Assembly: GCF_900100765.1 (NCBI RefSeq) | Contig: NZ_FNFO01000010.1 | Location: forward strand, 155,025-219,024 | Length of the DNA stretch: 64,000 nt | Source: Catalinimonas alkaloidigena | Lineage (GTDB): Bacteria; Bacteroidota; Bacteroidia; Cytophagales; Flexibacteraceae | Direction: 5' to 3' | Part shown: in pieces, positions 29,612 to 38,696 of the stretch | Numbering within the stretch: the first letter of the stretch is position 1 | Layout: every line of letters begins with the position of its first letter | The notes under the pieces: generated by a model | Seen by the model: the letters and a program-made list of their open reading frames with translations, nothing else | Told to the model about the DNA's origin: nothing | The model's database searches: none | Position numbers and translations under genes: made by a program

Positions 29612-29764
29612 ACCGCAAGCATTCTGCCACACCTGGCCGGCCACACCGCGCAGGCTTGTGGCAAATTCTGCATGCCTCCGCGGCGCGGTTTTCAACATGC
29701 GCACGTCGGGCCACATAGGCTAAAAACGTGCAAAAATGACAACCACAAGCAGAATGCTTGCGGT
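29612..29764. mobile_element. 153-bp MITE-like element with 16-bp inverted ends
   Basis: ACCGCAAGCATTCTGC (29612-29627) and its exact reverse complement GCAGAATGCTTGCGGT (29749-29764) bound a non-coding stretch containing further partial palindromes (GCCACACCTGG, CAGGCTTGTGGC). It fills most of the gap between the symporter stop and the esterase start. A related solo palindrome lies at 16231-16253. Confidence 0.6.
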
Positions 29765-29777
29765 CTTAAAGCGACCC

Positions 29778-31274
29778 TTACTTCACCGGCACATCGGCCG
29801 ATTTCAATCTGGACGGCACCCACGTCGATATCAGGAAGCCGACCAGGAAAATGACCGAGGTGCCCAGCACAATGGTCAGGTAACTGTGCAGGTGGATGCC
29901 CGGCAACGCATCGCCAAACAGCAACGGCCCCGCACTTAACCAGAGGATCACAATCAATCCGGCGATCATCCCGACCAGCGCGCCGGTCGCGTTGCTGGTG
30001 CGGACAAACGCGGCCAGGAGGAACAGCCCCAGCATCCCACCGCTGAAAATCGACGCCAGTTGCCACCAGGCGTCCAGCGCGCTCTTCACGTTGATCATCG
30101 CAATGCCGATGGCGATGCCCAGAATGCTGATGACCAATGACGCCCCGTACAATACCCGCATCGTGGTTCGTTCCGAGGCATTGGCGTTAATGTAACGTTG
30201 GTAATAATCGGTCAGGAAGACGGTGGCCGAACTGTTGAAGCTGGTCGAGATCGTGCTCATGCCCGCCGCAAAGACGGAGGCGATCAACAGCCCCGACAAC
30301 CCAGCAGGCAGTTCGTGGACGATGAAGTACGGGAAGATGCGGTCGCTGCGGGTGGCGTCCTGCAACTCGGCCGGCAGTTCGCCCGCCGCCGACGTGTAGA
30401 AGGCAAACAGCCCCGACCCGATGAAAAGGAACAGGAGCGACACCGGAATGTAGAGCAAGCCGCCGAACAGGGCCGAACGTTTCGCCTCCCGGTCGGTGCG
30501 CGAGGCTAAGTAGCGCTGTACGTAGTTCTGGTCGATGCCGTAGTTCTGCAGGTTGATGAAGATACCGTAGACCAGCACTACCCAAAAGGTCGGCTCCGAC
30601 AGGTTGGCGCTGAAGCTTCCGAGGCTGAATTTATCGTTGGCCGCCGCGATCGAGAACAGTTGCGAGGGACCTTCCGGCATCGCAAACAGGAGGTACACCG
30701 CACAGGCCAGCGCCCCGCCGATCAGGATGATGCCCTGAATGGCGTCCGTCCAGACCACCGCCTGCAAGCCGCCGAGCAGTGAGTAAACGGCCACTACGAC
30801 GCCCGTTACTACAATGATCGTGATGATGCTCCAGCCGAATACGGCGTTCAGCGCAATGGCCATCAGGTAGAGGATCGTGCCGATGCGCATCAGTTGCGTC
30901 AGGAGGTAACAGGTCGAGACGTAGACGCGCGCCCACGGCCCGAAGCGCTGCTCCAGAAAGGCGTAGGCTGACGGACTGTTAATGCGCCGGTAAAGCGGCA
31001 CAAAGAAGAGGACGGCCACCACCGACGCGACCGGAATCGACAGGCTAAAGACGAAAGCGTTCCAGTTGGTGAGGAAGGCGTTGCCCGGCAGGGCCAGAAA
31101 GCTGATGCTGCTCACAAACGTGGCGAAGATCGACATCCCCACGACCCACGCCGGAATGCTGCTGTTCCCCAGCGTAAAGGCCGACGCCGTCTTGTTTTTC
31201 CGGTAAAACGAGCCCCCATAAACGGTGATGCCCAGCATGTACACAAAAAAAACAAGGAGGTCCAGCAGTTGCAT
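29778..31274 (-). CDS. Sodium/solute symporter family (SSS) transporter
   Basis: An inner-membrane sodium-coupled importer of 498 residues with about 13 hydrophobic segments. SSS-family features are LLVFFVYMLGITVYGGSFYR at the start, the substrate/sodium segment SIPAWVVGMSIFATFVSSIS followed by FLALPGNAF, YSLLGGLQAVVWTDAIQGI, and LIASVFAAGMSTISTSFNSS. The subtype resembles sugar and sialic-acid symporters of Bacteroidota. It lies between the aldolase gene (163 bases upstream) and the esterase gene, so its cargo is probably the acid or monosaccharide that the aldolase uses. The exact substrate cannot be read from sequence. Confidence 0.92.
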   Translation of the reverse strand: MQLLDLLVFFVYMLGITVYGGSFYRKNKTASAFTLGNSSIPAWVVGMSIFATFVSSISFLALPGNAFLTNWNAFVFSLSIPVASVVAVLFFVPLYRRINSPSAYAFLEQRFGPWARVYVSTCYLLTQLMRIGTILYLMAIALNAVFGWSIITIIVVTGVVVAVYSLLGGLQAVVWTDAIQGIILIGGALACAVYLLFAMPEGPSQLFSIAAANDKFSLGSFSANLSEPTFWVVLVYGIFINLQNYGIDQNYVQRYLASRTDREAKRSALFGGLLYIPVSLLFLFIGSGLFAFYTSAAGELPAELQDATRSDRIFPYFIVHELPAGLSGLLIASVFAAGMSTISTSFNSSATVFLTDYYQRYINANASERTTMRVLYGASLVISILGIAIGIAMINVKSALDAWWQLASIFSGGMLGLFLLAAFVRTSNATGALVGMIAGLIVILWLSAGPLLFGDALPGIHLHSYLTIVLGTSVIFLVGFLISTWVPSRLKSADVPVK

Positions 31275-31436
31275 GTGGCAGATAAGCGAGTGAAAAGTTA
31301 CAGGTTACAAGCGGTCGCCGCGCGATTACAGGGTTAGCGGAAGTAAGTGGCAATAGCCCTTCGCCCAGGTTGCGCTTCGTGCTTCTCAGAGCCCTTCGTG
31401 TCTCCGTGTCTCAAACGGGTATGGTCTGCATATCGA

Positions 31437-32375
31437 CTACACACGAACGGAAAGGGTTAGCTCTTCCAGCGTATTTCGGAAGATCGTCATTAGATCGTCC
31501 AGACGAATCAACTCCTGGCCCGACAAACTGTGCACAGACGTACGGGTCGTCGCCCCGATGGCAAGTCCCCGCTTTTGCAGAAAGAGCTTGGCCGACAGCG
31601 GGTAATTCATGTGCACCAGCGGGTCGATCACGCTCAGCAGCGCGTTCAGCTTTTGAATCGATTCCGCTTTGTCCGGGTCGGCGTAGTGTCGGCAGAGGTA
31701 ACTGTAGAGTTCGGGGAAGAAGTTTGCCCCGATGGGCGACAGGCCGCGTGCCCCCTGTTGCAACGAAGTCAGCCCGGTCGGGATGTTGGCGTTGAACAGA
31801 CCGAGCGACGAACCCTGAATGGCCTCCAGCTTTTGTTGAATTTGAGTCGAGTCGCAACTGGTGTCTTTGTGGTACACAAAGCGCCCCGATTGGGCCATCC
31901 AGCCGACCAGCTCGGACGACAGCAGACGCTTGTAGGGCACCGGACATTCGTAAATGCCGAGCGGAATGCCGTCCGTTTTATCGACCAGGGCTTCCAGTTG
32001 CTGCTGAAACTCCCCTTCCGACGCCTGCGCATCGACCAGTTGGTTGCTGCTGATGATCACCGCCGCTACCCCCAAGTCGTACACCCGCTTGATGAAATCG
32101 GCGTTGGTGTCCAGGTCGGCACCGAACGAGCCCGTCGCCACCACCGGCACGCGTCCCGCTGTAGTCTTCAGCACCGTCTCGATCACCTGCAACCGCTCCC
32201 CTTCCGTCAGTTGGAACATCTCGCTCGACAAGCAATTGGCAAACAGGCCGTTCGAGCCTTTTTCGAGGTAAAACTCGGTCAGTCGTTCCAGTCCCGGCAG
32301 GTCCAATTCGTTGTTGTCCCGGAAGGGCGTCAGCATCACCGGCCACAGTCCGGCCGGTAGTGAAATATCGTTCAT
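31437..32375 (-). CDS. DapA/N-acetylneuraminate-lyase superfamily aldolase or dehydratase
   Basis: A class I aldolase-type TIM barrel, 312 residues from the ATG at 32375 (MNDISLPAGLWPVMLTPFRD); the upstream ATG at 32441 would add a non-conserved tail. The Schiff-base lysine is Lys170 in VYHKDTSCDS and the catalytic tyrosine is Tyr142 in GIYECPVPY. The first strand WPVMLTPF and GSNGLFANCLSSE-like loop are typical, although the usual GTTGE box is altered to NCLSSE. There is no signal peptide, so it is cytoplasmic. Possible reactions are cleavage of a keto-deoxy sugar acid (sialate, Kdo or 2-keto-3-deoxy aldonate types) or dehydration. It follows SusD after a terminator, so it probably has its own promoter or partial read-through. 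Confidence 0.88.
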   Translation of the reverse strand: MNDISLPAGLWPVMLTPFRDNNELDLPGLERLTEFYLEKGSNGLFANCLSSEMFQLTEGERLQVIETVLKTTAGRVPVVATGSFGADLDTNADFIKRVYDLGVAAVIISSNQLVDAQASEGEFQQQLEALVDKTDGIPLGIYECPVPYKRLLSSELVGWMAQSGRFVYHKDTSCDSTQIQQKLEAIQGSSLGLFNANIPTGLTSLQQGARGLSPIGANFFPELYSYLCRHYADPDKAESIQKLNALLSVIDPLVHMNYPLSAKLFLQKRGLAIGATTRTSVHSLSGQELIRLDDLMTIFRNTLEELTLSVRV

Positions 32376-32494
32376 GTAGCTCAGTTCTTGATTTGCAGAG
32401 GCGCATCCGCCGCCGCAGTGCAACCAGAAAGAGGGCCACACCCGGCGATTATCACCGTCGGCTCACAACTATTTTCCAGCCGCCTTCCTGCGAC

Positions 32495-32549
32495 ACAAAA
32501 AAGACGTACCACGCCACGCCTCCTCAGACAACGTGACCGTGGTACGTCT
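32495..32549 (-). terminator. Rho-independent terminator after susD of module 2
   Basis: On the minus strand, AGACGTACCACG and CGTGGTACGTCT form a perfect 12-base stem (plus-strand arms 32502-32513 and 32538-32549) with a 24-base loop, followed directly by TTTTTTG. It begins 20 bases after the susD stop. Confidence 0.88.
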
Positions 32550-32568
32550 ACGAACCCACGTGAAGAAA

Positions 32569-34116
32569 TTAATAGCCCGGATTCTGGGACAGACTCGGGT
32601 TGGCGTTCAGTTGCGATTGCGGAATCGGGAACAGGTTGCGCGTCTGCGGCGATGCCTGCTCCTTGAAATCCCACGGACGGATGTACTGCCCGAACCGCAC
32701 CAAGTCGTTGCGGCGCCAGCCTTCACCCGCCAGTTCCCAGCCGCGTTCGGCCAGCATTGCATCGAGCGTCAGCGTGCCCGCGGTATACAGTTTCTCCGGC
32801 ATGTTGGGAAACGCACGCGCCCGCACCTGGTTCACCAGATCGACCGCTTCGCCGGGGGCCATGCCGCCGTTCTTCCGCATCAGGGCTTCGGCTTTCATGA
32901 GCAGAATGTCAGCATAGCGGAAGATCGCAAAGTCGCTTTCCAACTCGAAATTCTTGGCCGCGGTGTAGTCGTACTTCGCCAGCCGGACGCCCTCGTTTTC
33001 GTAGGCCGTCTCCAGCCCGGTCAGGTCGGCCGTGTAGATGAGCGGCTCACCGGCCCGCTCCTGGTTGCAATAGAGGATCTCACCGGAAGTCGAGGTCTGT
33101 AAGCCTTGCAGCCAGATCTGCCGCCGGATGTCGGTCGAATCGTACGACTTGTAGAACGACGGCACGGCGCACATGCCGTTCCACCCGCCGTTTTCGCCCG
33201 CGAAACGCTTCATGCCGTTGAAGTGGATGCCCCACAGGTGATGCTGGAAGCTCCGCGCGGGCACGCCCCCACTGCCCCAGTCGGTCGGAAGGGTTTCGGA
33301 ATAAGGGATCACGAAGATGTTCTCGGTCGAGCCCTGGTTCTGCTTCGCGAAATTGGCGAAGTAATCGCCCTGCAGCGAGTAGAGGCCCGAGTTGATGATG
33401 GCATCGCACGCGGCGATGGCCTCGTCCCACATGGGCTGCCCGGTGTACACCTCGGCGTTGAGGTAGAGCTTGGCGAGGGTCGCGTAGGCGGCCATTTTAT
33501 GGAAGCGGCCGTACATGTCGGAGCCCGGCGCGGCCAGGTTCGGCAGGATCTCGTTCAGCTCCCCAACGGTGAAGTCGAACACCGCTTTTCGGTCTTCGTT
33601 TTCCGGGGCATACCCCTCCGGCACGTCGAAGCGGTCTACCAACGGCACATTGCCGAACATGTCGACGGCGTTGAAGAAGTAGAAGGCGCGCAGCCCCCGC
33701 AGCTCGTAGCCGATGTTGGTGACGGTTTCGCTGGGTTCTTCCAGTTGGCTGAACTGATAGAGTGTCCGGTTGCAACTGTTGATGCTGCTGTAGATGAACG
33801 TCCAGCTCGCGTTGAAGGCCCCTTCGGAGGTGGTCCATTCGTGGCGGTGGTACCGCTGAAAAATGCCGCCGTTGTACCAGTGAATGCCCCGCGTCGGGAT
33901 CAGCATCTCGTCGGTCGTCAGCGTATTGAGTCCCCACGGCGAGTCGGGGTTGGTGTAGGCACGCAGGTTGACGTAGGCGGGACCGGCCGAAGCCAGGACC
34001 TGCCGTTCGCTCTGGTAGAAATCTTCGTTCTTGATCGAGCTGTAAATGTCCTCGTCCAAGTTGGTGCAGGCGAAAAGACCGCCGCACATCATCAGGATGA
34101 ATAGGTTCTTTTTCAT
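32569..34116 (-). CDS. susD: SusD/RagB-family glycan-binding lipoprotein (module 2)
   Basis: A surface lipoprotein partner of the adjacent SusC, 515 residues. Lipoprotein signal MKKNLFILMMCGGLFAC with Cys17. The SusD fold is seen in the N-terminal helices (ELRGLRAFYFFNAVDMFGNV followed by PLVDRF), the TPR region (YATLAKLYLNAEVYTG) and the C-terminal half (FAIFRYADILLMKAEALMRK, GWELAGEGWRRNDLVRFGQY, NLFPIPQSQLNANPSLSQNP). It starts 12 bases after the susC stop, so translation is probably coupled. It differs clearly from the module 1 SusD, so the two pairs likely bind different oligosaccharides. Confidence 0.95.
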   Translation of the reverse strand: MKKNLFILMMCGGLFACTNLDEDIYSSIKNEDFYQSERQVLASAGPAYVNLRAYTNPDSPWGLNTLTTDEMLIPTRGIHWYNGGIFQRYHRHEWTTSEGAFNASWTFIYSSINSCNRTLYQFSQLEEPSETVTNIGYELRGLRAFYFFNAVDMFGNVPLVDRFDVPEGYAPENEDRKAVFDFTVGELNEILPNLAAPGSDMYGRFHKMAAYATLAKLYLNAEVYTGQPMWDEAIAACDAIINSGLYSLQGDYFANFAKQNQGSTENIFVIPYSETLPTDWGSGGVPARSFQHHLWGIHFNGMKRFAGENGGWNGMCAVPSFYKSYDSTDIRRQIWLQGLQTSTSGEILYCNQERAGEPLIYTADLTGLETAYENEGVRLAKYDYTAAKNFELESDFAIFRYADILLMKAEALMRKNGGMAPGEAVDLVNQVRARAFPNMPEKLYTAGTLTLDAMLAERGWELAGEGWRRNDLVRFGQYIRPWDFKEQASPQTRNLFPIPQSQLNANPSLSQNPGY

Positions 34117-34128
34117 GGGTCTTCTCGG

Positions 34129-37100
34129 TTAAAAGGATACGTTAAAGCCCAGCGTGTAGGTCCGGGTGCTGGGGTAATCGAAGCGGTTGTCGTGGCCGGG
34201 TTCCAGTCCGCCGATGGCCAGTTCGGGATCGACGCCGCTGTAGCCGGTGAACAGGAAGGCGTTGGTCACAGTTGCATACAAGCGGCCGTTTTTCAGCCAC
34301 GCGATGTTCCGGAACGGGAAATTGTAGCCGAGCGTGATGTTGTCGATCTTCACAAAATCGCCGTCTTCCACGTAATAGCTCGAAAACTCCGGATCGTCCC
34401 ACAGCGGCGTGTCCATCGCCGACTTCATGATGTTGCGGGGCAGAAACTTGGGGTTCTCGTGCCAGATGCGCTTGGCGTTGATGATCTGGTGGCCGAACAT
34501 GCCGCGCGCCATCACCGACAGGTCCCACTGTTTGTACTTGAAGGTGTTGGTCAACCCCGCGTAAAAGTCGGGAATGCCGTTGCCGATGTCGGCGCGGTCG
34601 TTGATGTCGATGATGCCGTCGGCCTCGCCGGTACGCGGGTTGTAGTCGCGGAAAATCCACTCGCCGTTTTCGTCCAGCCCCTCGTACACCAGCCCGTGGA
34701 TGATGCCCAGCGGCGCGCCCTCGCGGTACTGGTGCGTCCAGGCACTGATGCCCGGCGAACCGATGTCGCCTACGTTTCGGTACTCCAGCTTGTAGTATTC
34801 GTTCGAAAGCGAGAGGAGCTTGTTCCAGCGGTAGTCGGCGTTGAAGGCGATGTCCCACGTGAAATCCGCTTTCTGTACCGGCGTTACGTTAAGGGTGAAC
34901 TCAATCCCCGAGTTGCGCAACGACCCGACGTTCGACCAGGTGGTCGGAAACAGGTTGGGCGGCACGGGCACGTCGTATTCGTGCAACAGGTCGCGCGTGT
35001 CGCGCACGTACGCATCGACGGTACCGCTCACGCGATTGCCCGTTAGGGCCCAGTCGATCCCCACGTTCCACTCGTGTTTGGTTTCCCACTTCAGGTTGGG
35101 GTTCGGGTTGCTAATCGGCTGTACGCTCGGGATGAACTGCCCCTGGTAGAAGAAGTAGCCACCCTGCCCGAGGCGCGTCAACGACAGGTACGGCGGCAAG
35201 CCCTGATTGCCCGTGACGCCGTAGCCGGCGCGGAGCTTCAGGAAGCTCAGGCGACCCAGGCTGCTCATAAATCCTTCTTTCGTCAGATCCCACGCCCCGG
35301 AAAGGGCCGGGAAGGTTCCCCACTTGTTGTTTGCGCCAAACTTGGTGGAGCCTTCGCGCCGGATGCTGGCCGACAGAAAGTACTTGCCCTGGAAATTGTA
35401 TGCCAACCGGCCGAAAAAGCCAACCAGGCGACTGTTGTCCTTGAACGACGACATGGACGCGCGGCCGTCCTGCAGCCAGGTACCCGACCCCAGATCGTTG
35501 TAGCCCAGCATGTCGGACAGGAAGTTGGTATTCTGCGCCTCAAAGCCTTCGTTCGTAAATTCCTGGAACGAGTAGCCCGCCACCATGTTCAGGTTGTGGT
35601 TCGTCCACTGCCGGTCCCAGCGCAGGGTGGTTTCCAGCGTCTGTACGTTACGCACCTCAGCGTAACGGCTGGCCTGCCCGCTCGATCCGGCCGTTTCCTG
35701 CGGCAGCGAGTAGCTGGGCTGGTAGTACCCGTTCAGTTGCCGGTTGGCCTGGATGCCGCCCAGCACGCCGACCTGCAGCGACTTCGTGATGTCGAAATTG
35801 GCTCCCAGGTTGCCGTAAATCCGCGTGCCGCCGTCGTCGCGCGTCCGCTCGGTCAGCACCCCCACGGGGTTGTCGTACTGCCATGCGCCAATGTATTCGG
35901 TCAGGCTGCCGTCTTCGTTGTAGACCGGCTCGGTCGGGTTCCGCTGGATCACCTGCCGCACGGCGTTGTAGTCGACCGGATTGCGGTTGTAGTTGGCCAG
36001 CCCCAGTTGCACGTTGAAGTGCAGGCGGTCGTTCAGGGCGTCCTGGTTCAGGTTCAGGTTGACACGATACTCCCGGTTTTTGGAGTTGAGCAGCACGCCC
36101 TCTTGATCCACGTAGAAAAACGACATCCGGTACGAGGTGTTCTCTGCCCCGCCGCTGAGCGACAGGTTCTGGATGTGGCTGAAAGGGGTCCGCGTAATTT
36201 CGTCGTACCAGTCGGTGTTTTGCCCGTAGTCGGTCATGCTGGCCGCTACGTCGGGATGCGTGGTTTCATAGCGACGCTTTATTTCCCGGTACTCGTCGGC
36301 GCTCAGCACTTCGACTTTCCGCAGGGTCGATTCGGTGAAAAAGCGGGAAGAATAATCGACCTGGGTCGAGCCCTTTTTGCCCTTCTTGGTCGTCACCAGA
36401 ATCACGCCGTTGGTGCCCCGCGTGCCGTAGATGGCCGCCGCCGAACCGTCTTTCAGGATGTCGATCGACTCAATGTCTTCCGGCGCGATGGTCGCCAGGT
36501 TGCCGCCGGGAATGCCGTCGACCACGACCAGGGGTGCCTGGTCGGCACTGATGCTGGACGCCCCGCGCAGCCGCACTTCGAAGCCCCCCGTCGGATCACC
36601 GCCGTTGGTGCGGGTCACCGAGAGCCCCGCCACTTTCCCTTGCACCAGTTGCATGGCGTCGGTGACCGGACCGGGGTTGAACTCTTCGGGCTTGACCGAG
36701 GCCACGGCGCCGGTGAGCTCGCGCTTGGTAGACGTGCCGTAGCCGATCACCACTACTTCGTCGAGCGACCTAGTGTCGGTTTCCAGGGTGACGCTGATCT
36801 GCGTCTGGTTGTTGATCGCCACTTCCTGCGGCAAAAATCCGACCGAAGAAAACACGAGTGTGCCGTTACCGGAAGGCAGGGAGAGGGTGTACTTCCCCTC
36901 GATGTCCGTGCTGGTGCCGACCGTGGTGCCTTTCAGCACGACGCTGACGCCGGGCAGGGTTTCGCCCAGATCGTCGACCACCTGTCCGCTGACCACGAAG
37001 GCCCTCGGCCGATGAAGTTCGGCCCGTATCGGAAAAGCAGTGCGGGCTTTGCGGGTCGCCACGGGCGTATAAAAAGGCGAGTGCTCCAAGCGCGGCAGCA

Positions 37101-37497
37101 GCGTCTCTTCGGCGGGGCGAATGACGTACAGGTGTGCGTTGATGCGTTTAAACGCCAGCTTCAGCGGCAGCAGCAATTCGGTCAGCTGCTTTTCCAGGTC
37201 GTCGGAAGTCGGCAGTTCCCGGCTCACGTACACGTCTTCCAGCAGCGCGGCCTCGTAGACAAAATGGACACGGTGTGCGGTTTCCAGCTCCAGCAGCGTG
37301 CGTTTCAGGGTCTGTTGTTGTTGTACGGCCCGTTCGGGCTGGGCCAGGGCCGTGTGACGGGAGGCCAGAAACTGCGCCCGCACCGGTGCAGGCAGAAGTC
37401 CGGCTATCAGCAAGGCCAACAGAGGCACCAGGAGCCACTGCGGACCGGTTCGGCGGCCGACCAGCGACCTCCGAGAAGAAGTTAAAGATGAAGACAT
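34129..37497 (-). CDS. susC: SusC/RagA TonB-linked outer-membrane transporter with STN domain (module 2)
   Basis: The second TonB-dependent glycan importer, 1122 residues. Signal peptide (about 1-42, hydrophobic core LLVPLLALLIAGLLPAPVRA), STN domain (about 60-130; TLKRTLLELETAHRVHFVYE), carboxypeptidase-regulatory-like domain (about 167-250; LGETLPGVSVVLKGTTVGTS), plug (about 255-375; LDEVVVIGYGTSTKRELTGA, IYGTRGTNGVILVTTKKGKK) and a barrel ending in RTYTLGFNVSF. The STN domain and the fecR gene 75 bases upstream make it a likely signal-transducing transporter like the module 1 protein. The long plus-strand frames opposite are shadows. Confidence 0.96.
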   Translation of the reverse strand: MSSSLTSSRRSLVGRRTGPQWLLVPLLALLIAGLLPAPVRAQFLASRHTALAQPERAVQQQQTLKRTLLELETAHRVHFVYEAALLEDVYVSRELPTSDDLEKQLTELLLPLKLAFKRINAHLYVIRPAEETLLPRLEHSPFYTPVATRKARTAFPIRAELHRPRAFVVSGQVVDDLGETLPGVSVVLKGTTVGTSTDIEGKYTLSLPSGNGTLVFSSVGFLPQEVAINNQTQISVTLETDTRSLDEVVVIGYGTSTKRELTGAVASVKPEEFNPGPVTDAMQLVQGKVAGLSVTRTNGGDPTGGFEVRLRGASSISADQAPLVVVDGIPGGNLATIAPEDIESIDILKDGSAAAIYGTRGTNGVILVTTKKGKKGSTQVDYSSRFFTESTLRKVEVLSADEYREIKRRYETTHPDVAASMTDYGQNTDWYDEITRTPFSHIQNLSLSGGAENTSYRMSFFYVDQEGVLLNSKNREYRVNLNLNQDALNDRLHFNVQLGLANYNRNPVDYNAVRQVIQRNPTEPVYNEDGSLTEYIGAWQYDNPVGVLTERTRDDGGTRIYGNLGANFDITKSLQVGVLGGIQANRQLNGYYQPSYSLPQETAGSSGQASRYAEVRNVQTLETTLRWDRQWTNHNLNMVAGYSFQEFTNEGFEAQNTNFLSDMLGYNDLGSGTWLQDGRASMSSFKDNSRLVGFFGRLAYNFQGKYFLSASIRREGSTKFGANNKWGTFPALSGAWDLTKEGFMSSLGRLSFLKLRAGYGVTGNQGLPPYLSLTRLGQGGYFFYQGQFIPSVQPISNPNPNLKWETKHEWNVGIDWALTGNRVSGTVDAYVRDTRDLLHEYDVPVPPNLFPTTWSNVGSLRNSGIEFTLNVTPVQKADFTWDIAFNADYRWNKLLSLSNEYYKLEYRNVGDIGSPGISAWTHQYREGAPLGIIHGLVYEGLDENGEWIFRDYNPRTGEADGIIDINDRADIGNGIPDFYAGLTNTFKYKQWDLSVMARGMFGHQIINAKRIWHENPKFLPRNIMKSAMDTPLWDDPEFSSYYVEDGDFVKIDNITLGYNFPFRNIAWLKNGRLYATVTNAFLFTGYSGVDPELAIGGLEPGHDNRFDYPSTRTYTLGFNVSF

Positions 37498-37572
37498 AGG
37501 TGTTTGAGATTAACAGGTTTTTACTAGGGAAGACAGGCAACTGCTACATATGCAAAAGGGTAGGTGGAAGAA

Positions 37573-38607
37573 CTATTCGTGAAGGCGGTAAACGACCTGA
37601 GTCGCGTCCCGCTCCAGGGTCAGATCGAAGGTTTCGGCCAACGACACCAGCAGGCCGTCCAGGTCCGAGGTCGGGATCGTGCCGGTGAAGCGTCTTGCTG
37701 CCAGTGCAGAATCCGCAAACACGACCCGCAAGCCGTAGGTGTCCTCGATGGTTTGGGCTACGTCGAGCAGCGGGGTCGCCGCAAAAACGAGCTGTTGTCT
37801 GCGCCAGGCCGTGTATTGTTCCGGATCGACTTTCCGTTGCGCCAGCGTTTGGGGACCACCGGCATACGCAACCAGGTCGCCGGGGTGCATCTCTACCTGC
37901 CGGGTCTGACGCACGTCGCTCACCTTGACTTTCCCTTCCGTCAGCACCACCTCACCGCCACCGCGCCGGTTGTTCACGTTGAACTGCGTTCCCAGCACTT
38001 CGATCTGGAGGCTGTCGGCATGGACGATGAACTTCTGATCGGTGGCCGTGTGGCGCACCGAGAAAAACACTTCGCCCTTCACCCACACGTCCCGGTCGTC
38101 GGTGGCTTCCCAGCCGGACGCACACGTCAGCGAAGAGTGGGCGTTGAGCACCACCGTCGAGCCATCGGGCAGCGTAACGGTTCGCGTTTCGCCGTAGGCC
38201 GTGGTGTAGGCCAGCGGTTCGGGGGTAAACAACGCGGGGGAAGTTTGATACAGATACCCAATTACACTTACCAGGAGGGCCACACAGGCCGCCGCCAGCG
38301 CCATCCACCGTTTCCGACGCGGTTGCATTCGCTCCGCAGCGCGCAACCGGGGGGCTGTTCCTTCCTGCCGAATCTGGCGATGAATCTGCTGCAGGCGGGC
38401 TTCGACGCGGGATTCGGGCAACCGATGTTCGGGAAAACGCAGGGACTGCAACATCCGGCGGGTTTCCAGCACCAACGCCCGCCGTTCCGGATGGCGCTGC
38501 ATCCACGCGTCCCAGTACTGATCCAGCGCTTCGTCGCCGCCTTCGACCCATTGCAGGAATCGCGCATCGGCCAGCAGATCGTCTCGGTCAAAGTGTTCGG
38601 GGTCCAT
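37573..38607 (-). CDS. FecR-family anti-sigma factor (module 2)
   Basis: 344 residues from the ATG at 38607. The longer start at 38712 would overlap the sigma gene and is not conserved in character. A cytoplasmic helical N-terminal part (1-95; DDLLADARFLQWVEGGDEAL) is followed by one membrane segment (about 101-120; WMALAAACVALLVSVIGYLY), the FecR domain (about 135-235; TRTVTLPDGSTVVLNAHSSL, GEVFFSVRH, LGTQFNVNNR) and a DUF4974 domain (about 275-344; FAATPLLDVAQTIEDTYGLR). Its partner sigma factor starts the operon 89 bases upstream. Confidence 0.94.
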   Translation of the reverse strand: MDPEHFDRDDLLADARFLQWVEGGDEALDQYWDAWMQRHPERRALVLETRRMLQSLRFPEHRLPESRVEARLQQIHRQIRQEGTAPRLRAAERMQPRRKRWMALAAACVALLVSVIGYLYQTSPALFTPEPLAYTTAYGETRTVTLPDGSTVVLNAHSSLTCASGWEATDDRDVWVKGEVFFSVRHTATDQKFIVHADSLQIEVLGTQFNVNNRRGGGEVVLTEGKVKVSDVRQTRQVEMHPGDLVAYAGGPQTLAQRKVDPEQYTAWRRQQLVFAATPLLDVAQTIEDTYGLRVVFADSALAARRFTGTIPTSDLDGLLVSLAETFDLTLERDATQVVYRLHE

Positions 38608-38696
38608 CGGTGCGTCGTTTGCCTCTATAAAGCAGCCGATGCGCAGAGTACCCCACGGCGTCCGAAATTTTTTTAAAGTTTTTTTGCGAGTAGGTT

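Noticed and set aside
29597-29716. Longer N-terminus of the SGNH esterase
   Set aside because: The stretch encodes the inverted end of the MITE-like element and lacks a signal peptide; the ATG at 29596 has one.
35074-37485. 803-codon plus-strand open frame
   Set aside because: It is the reverse complement of susC of module 2; high G+C gives long shadow frames, as also at 8319-9857, 40828-41655 and 56571-58226.
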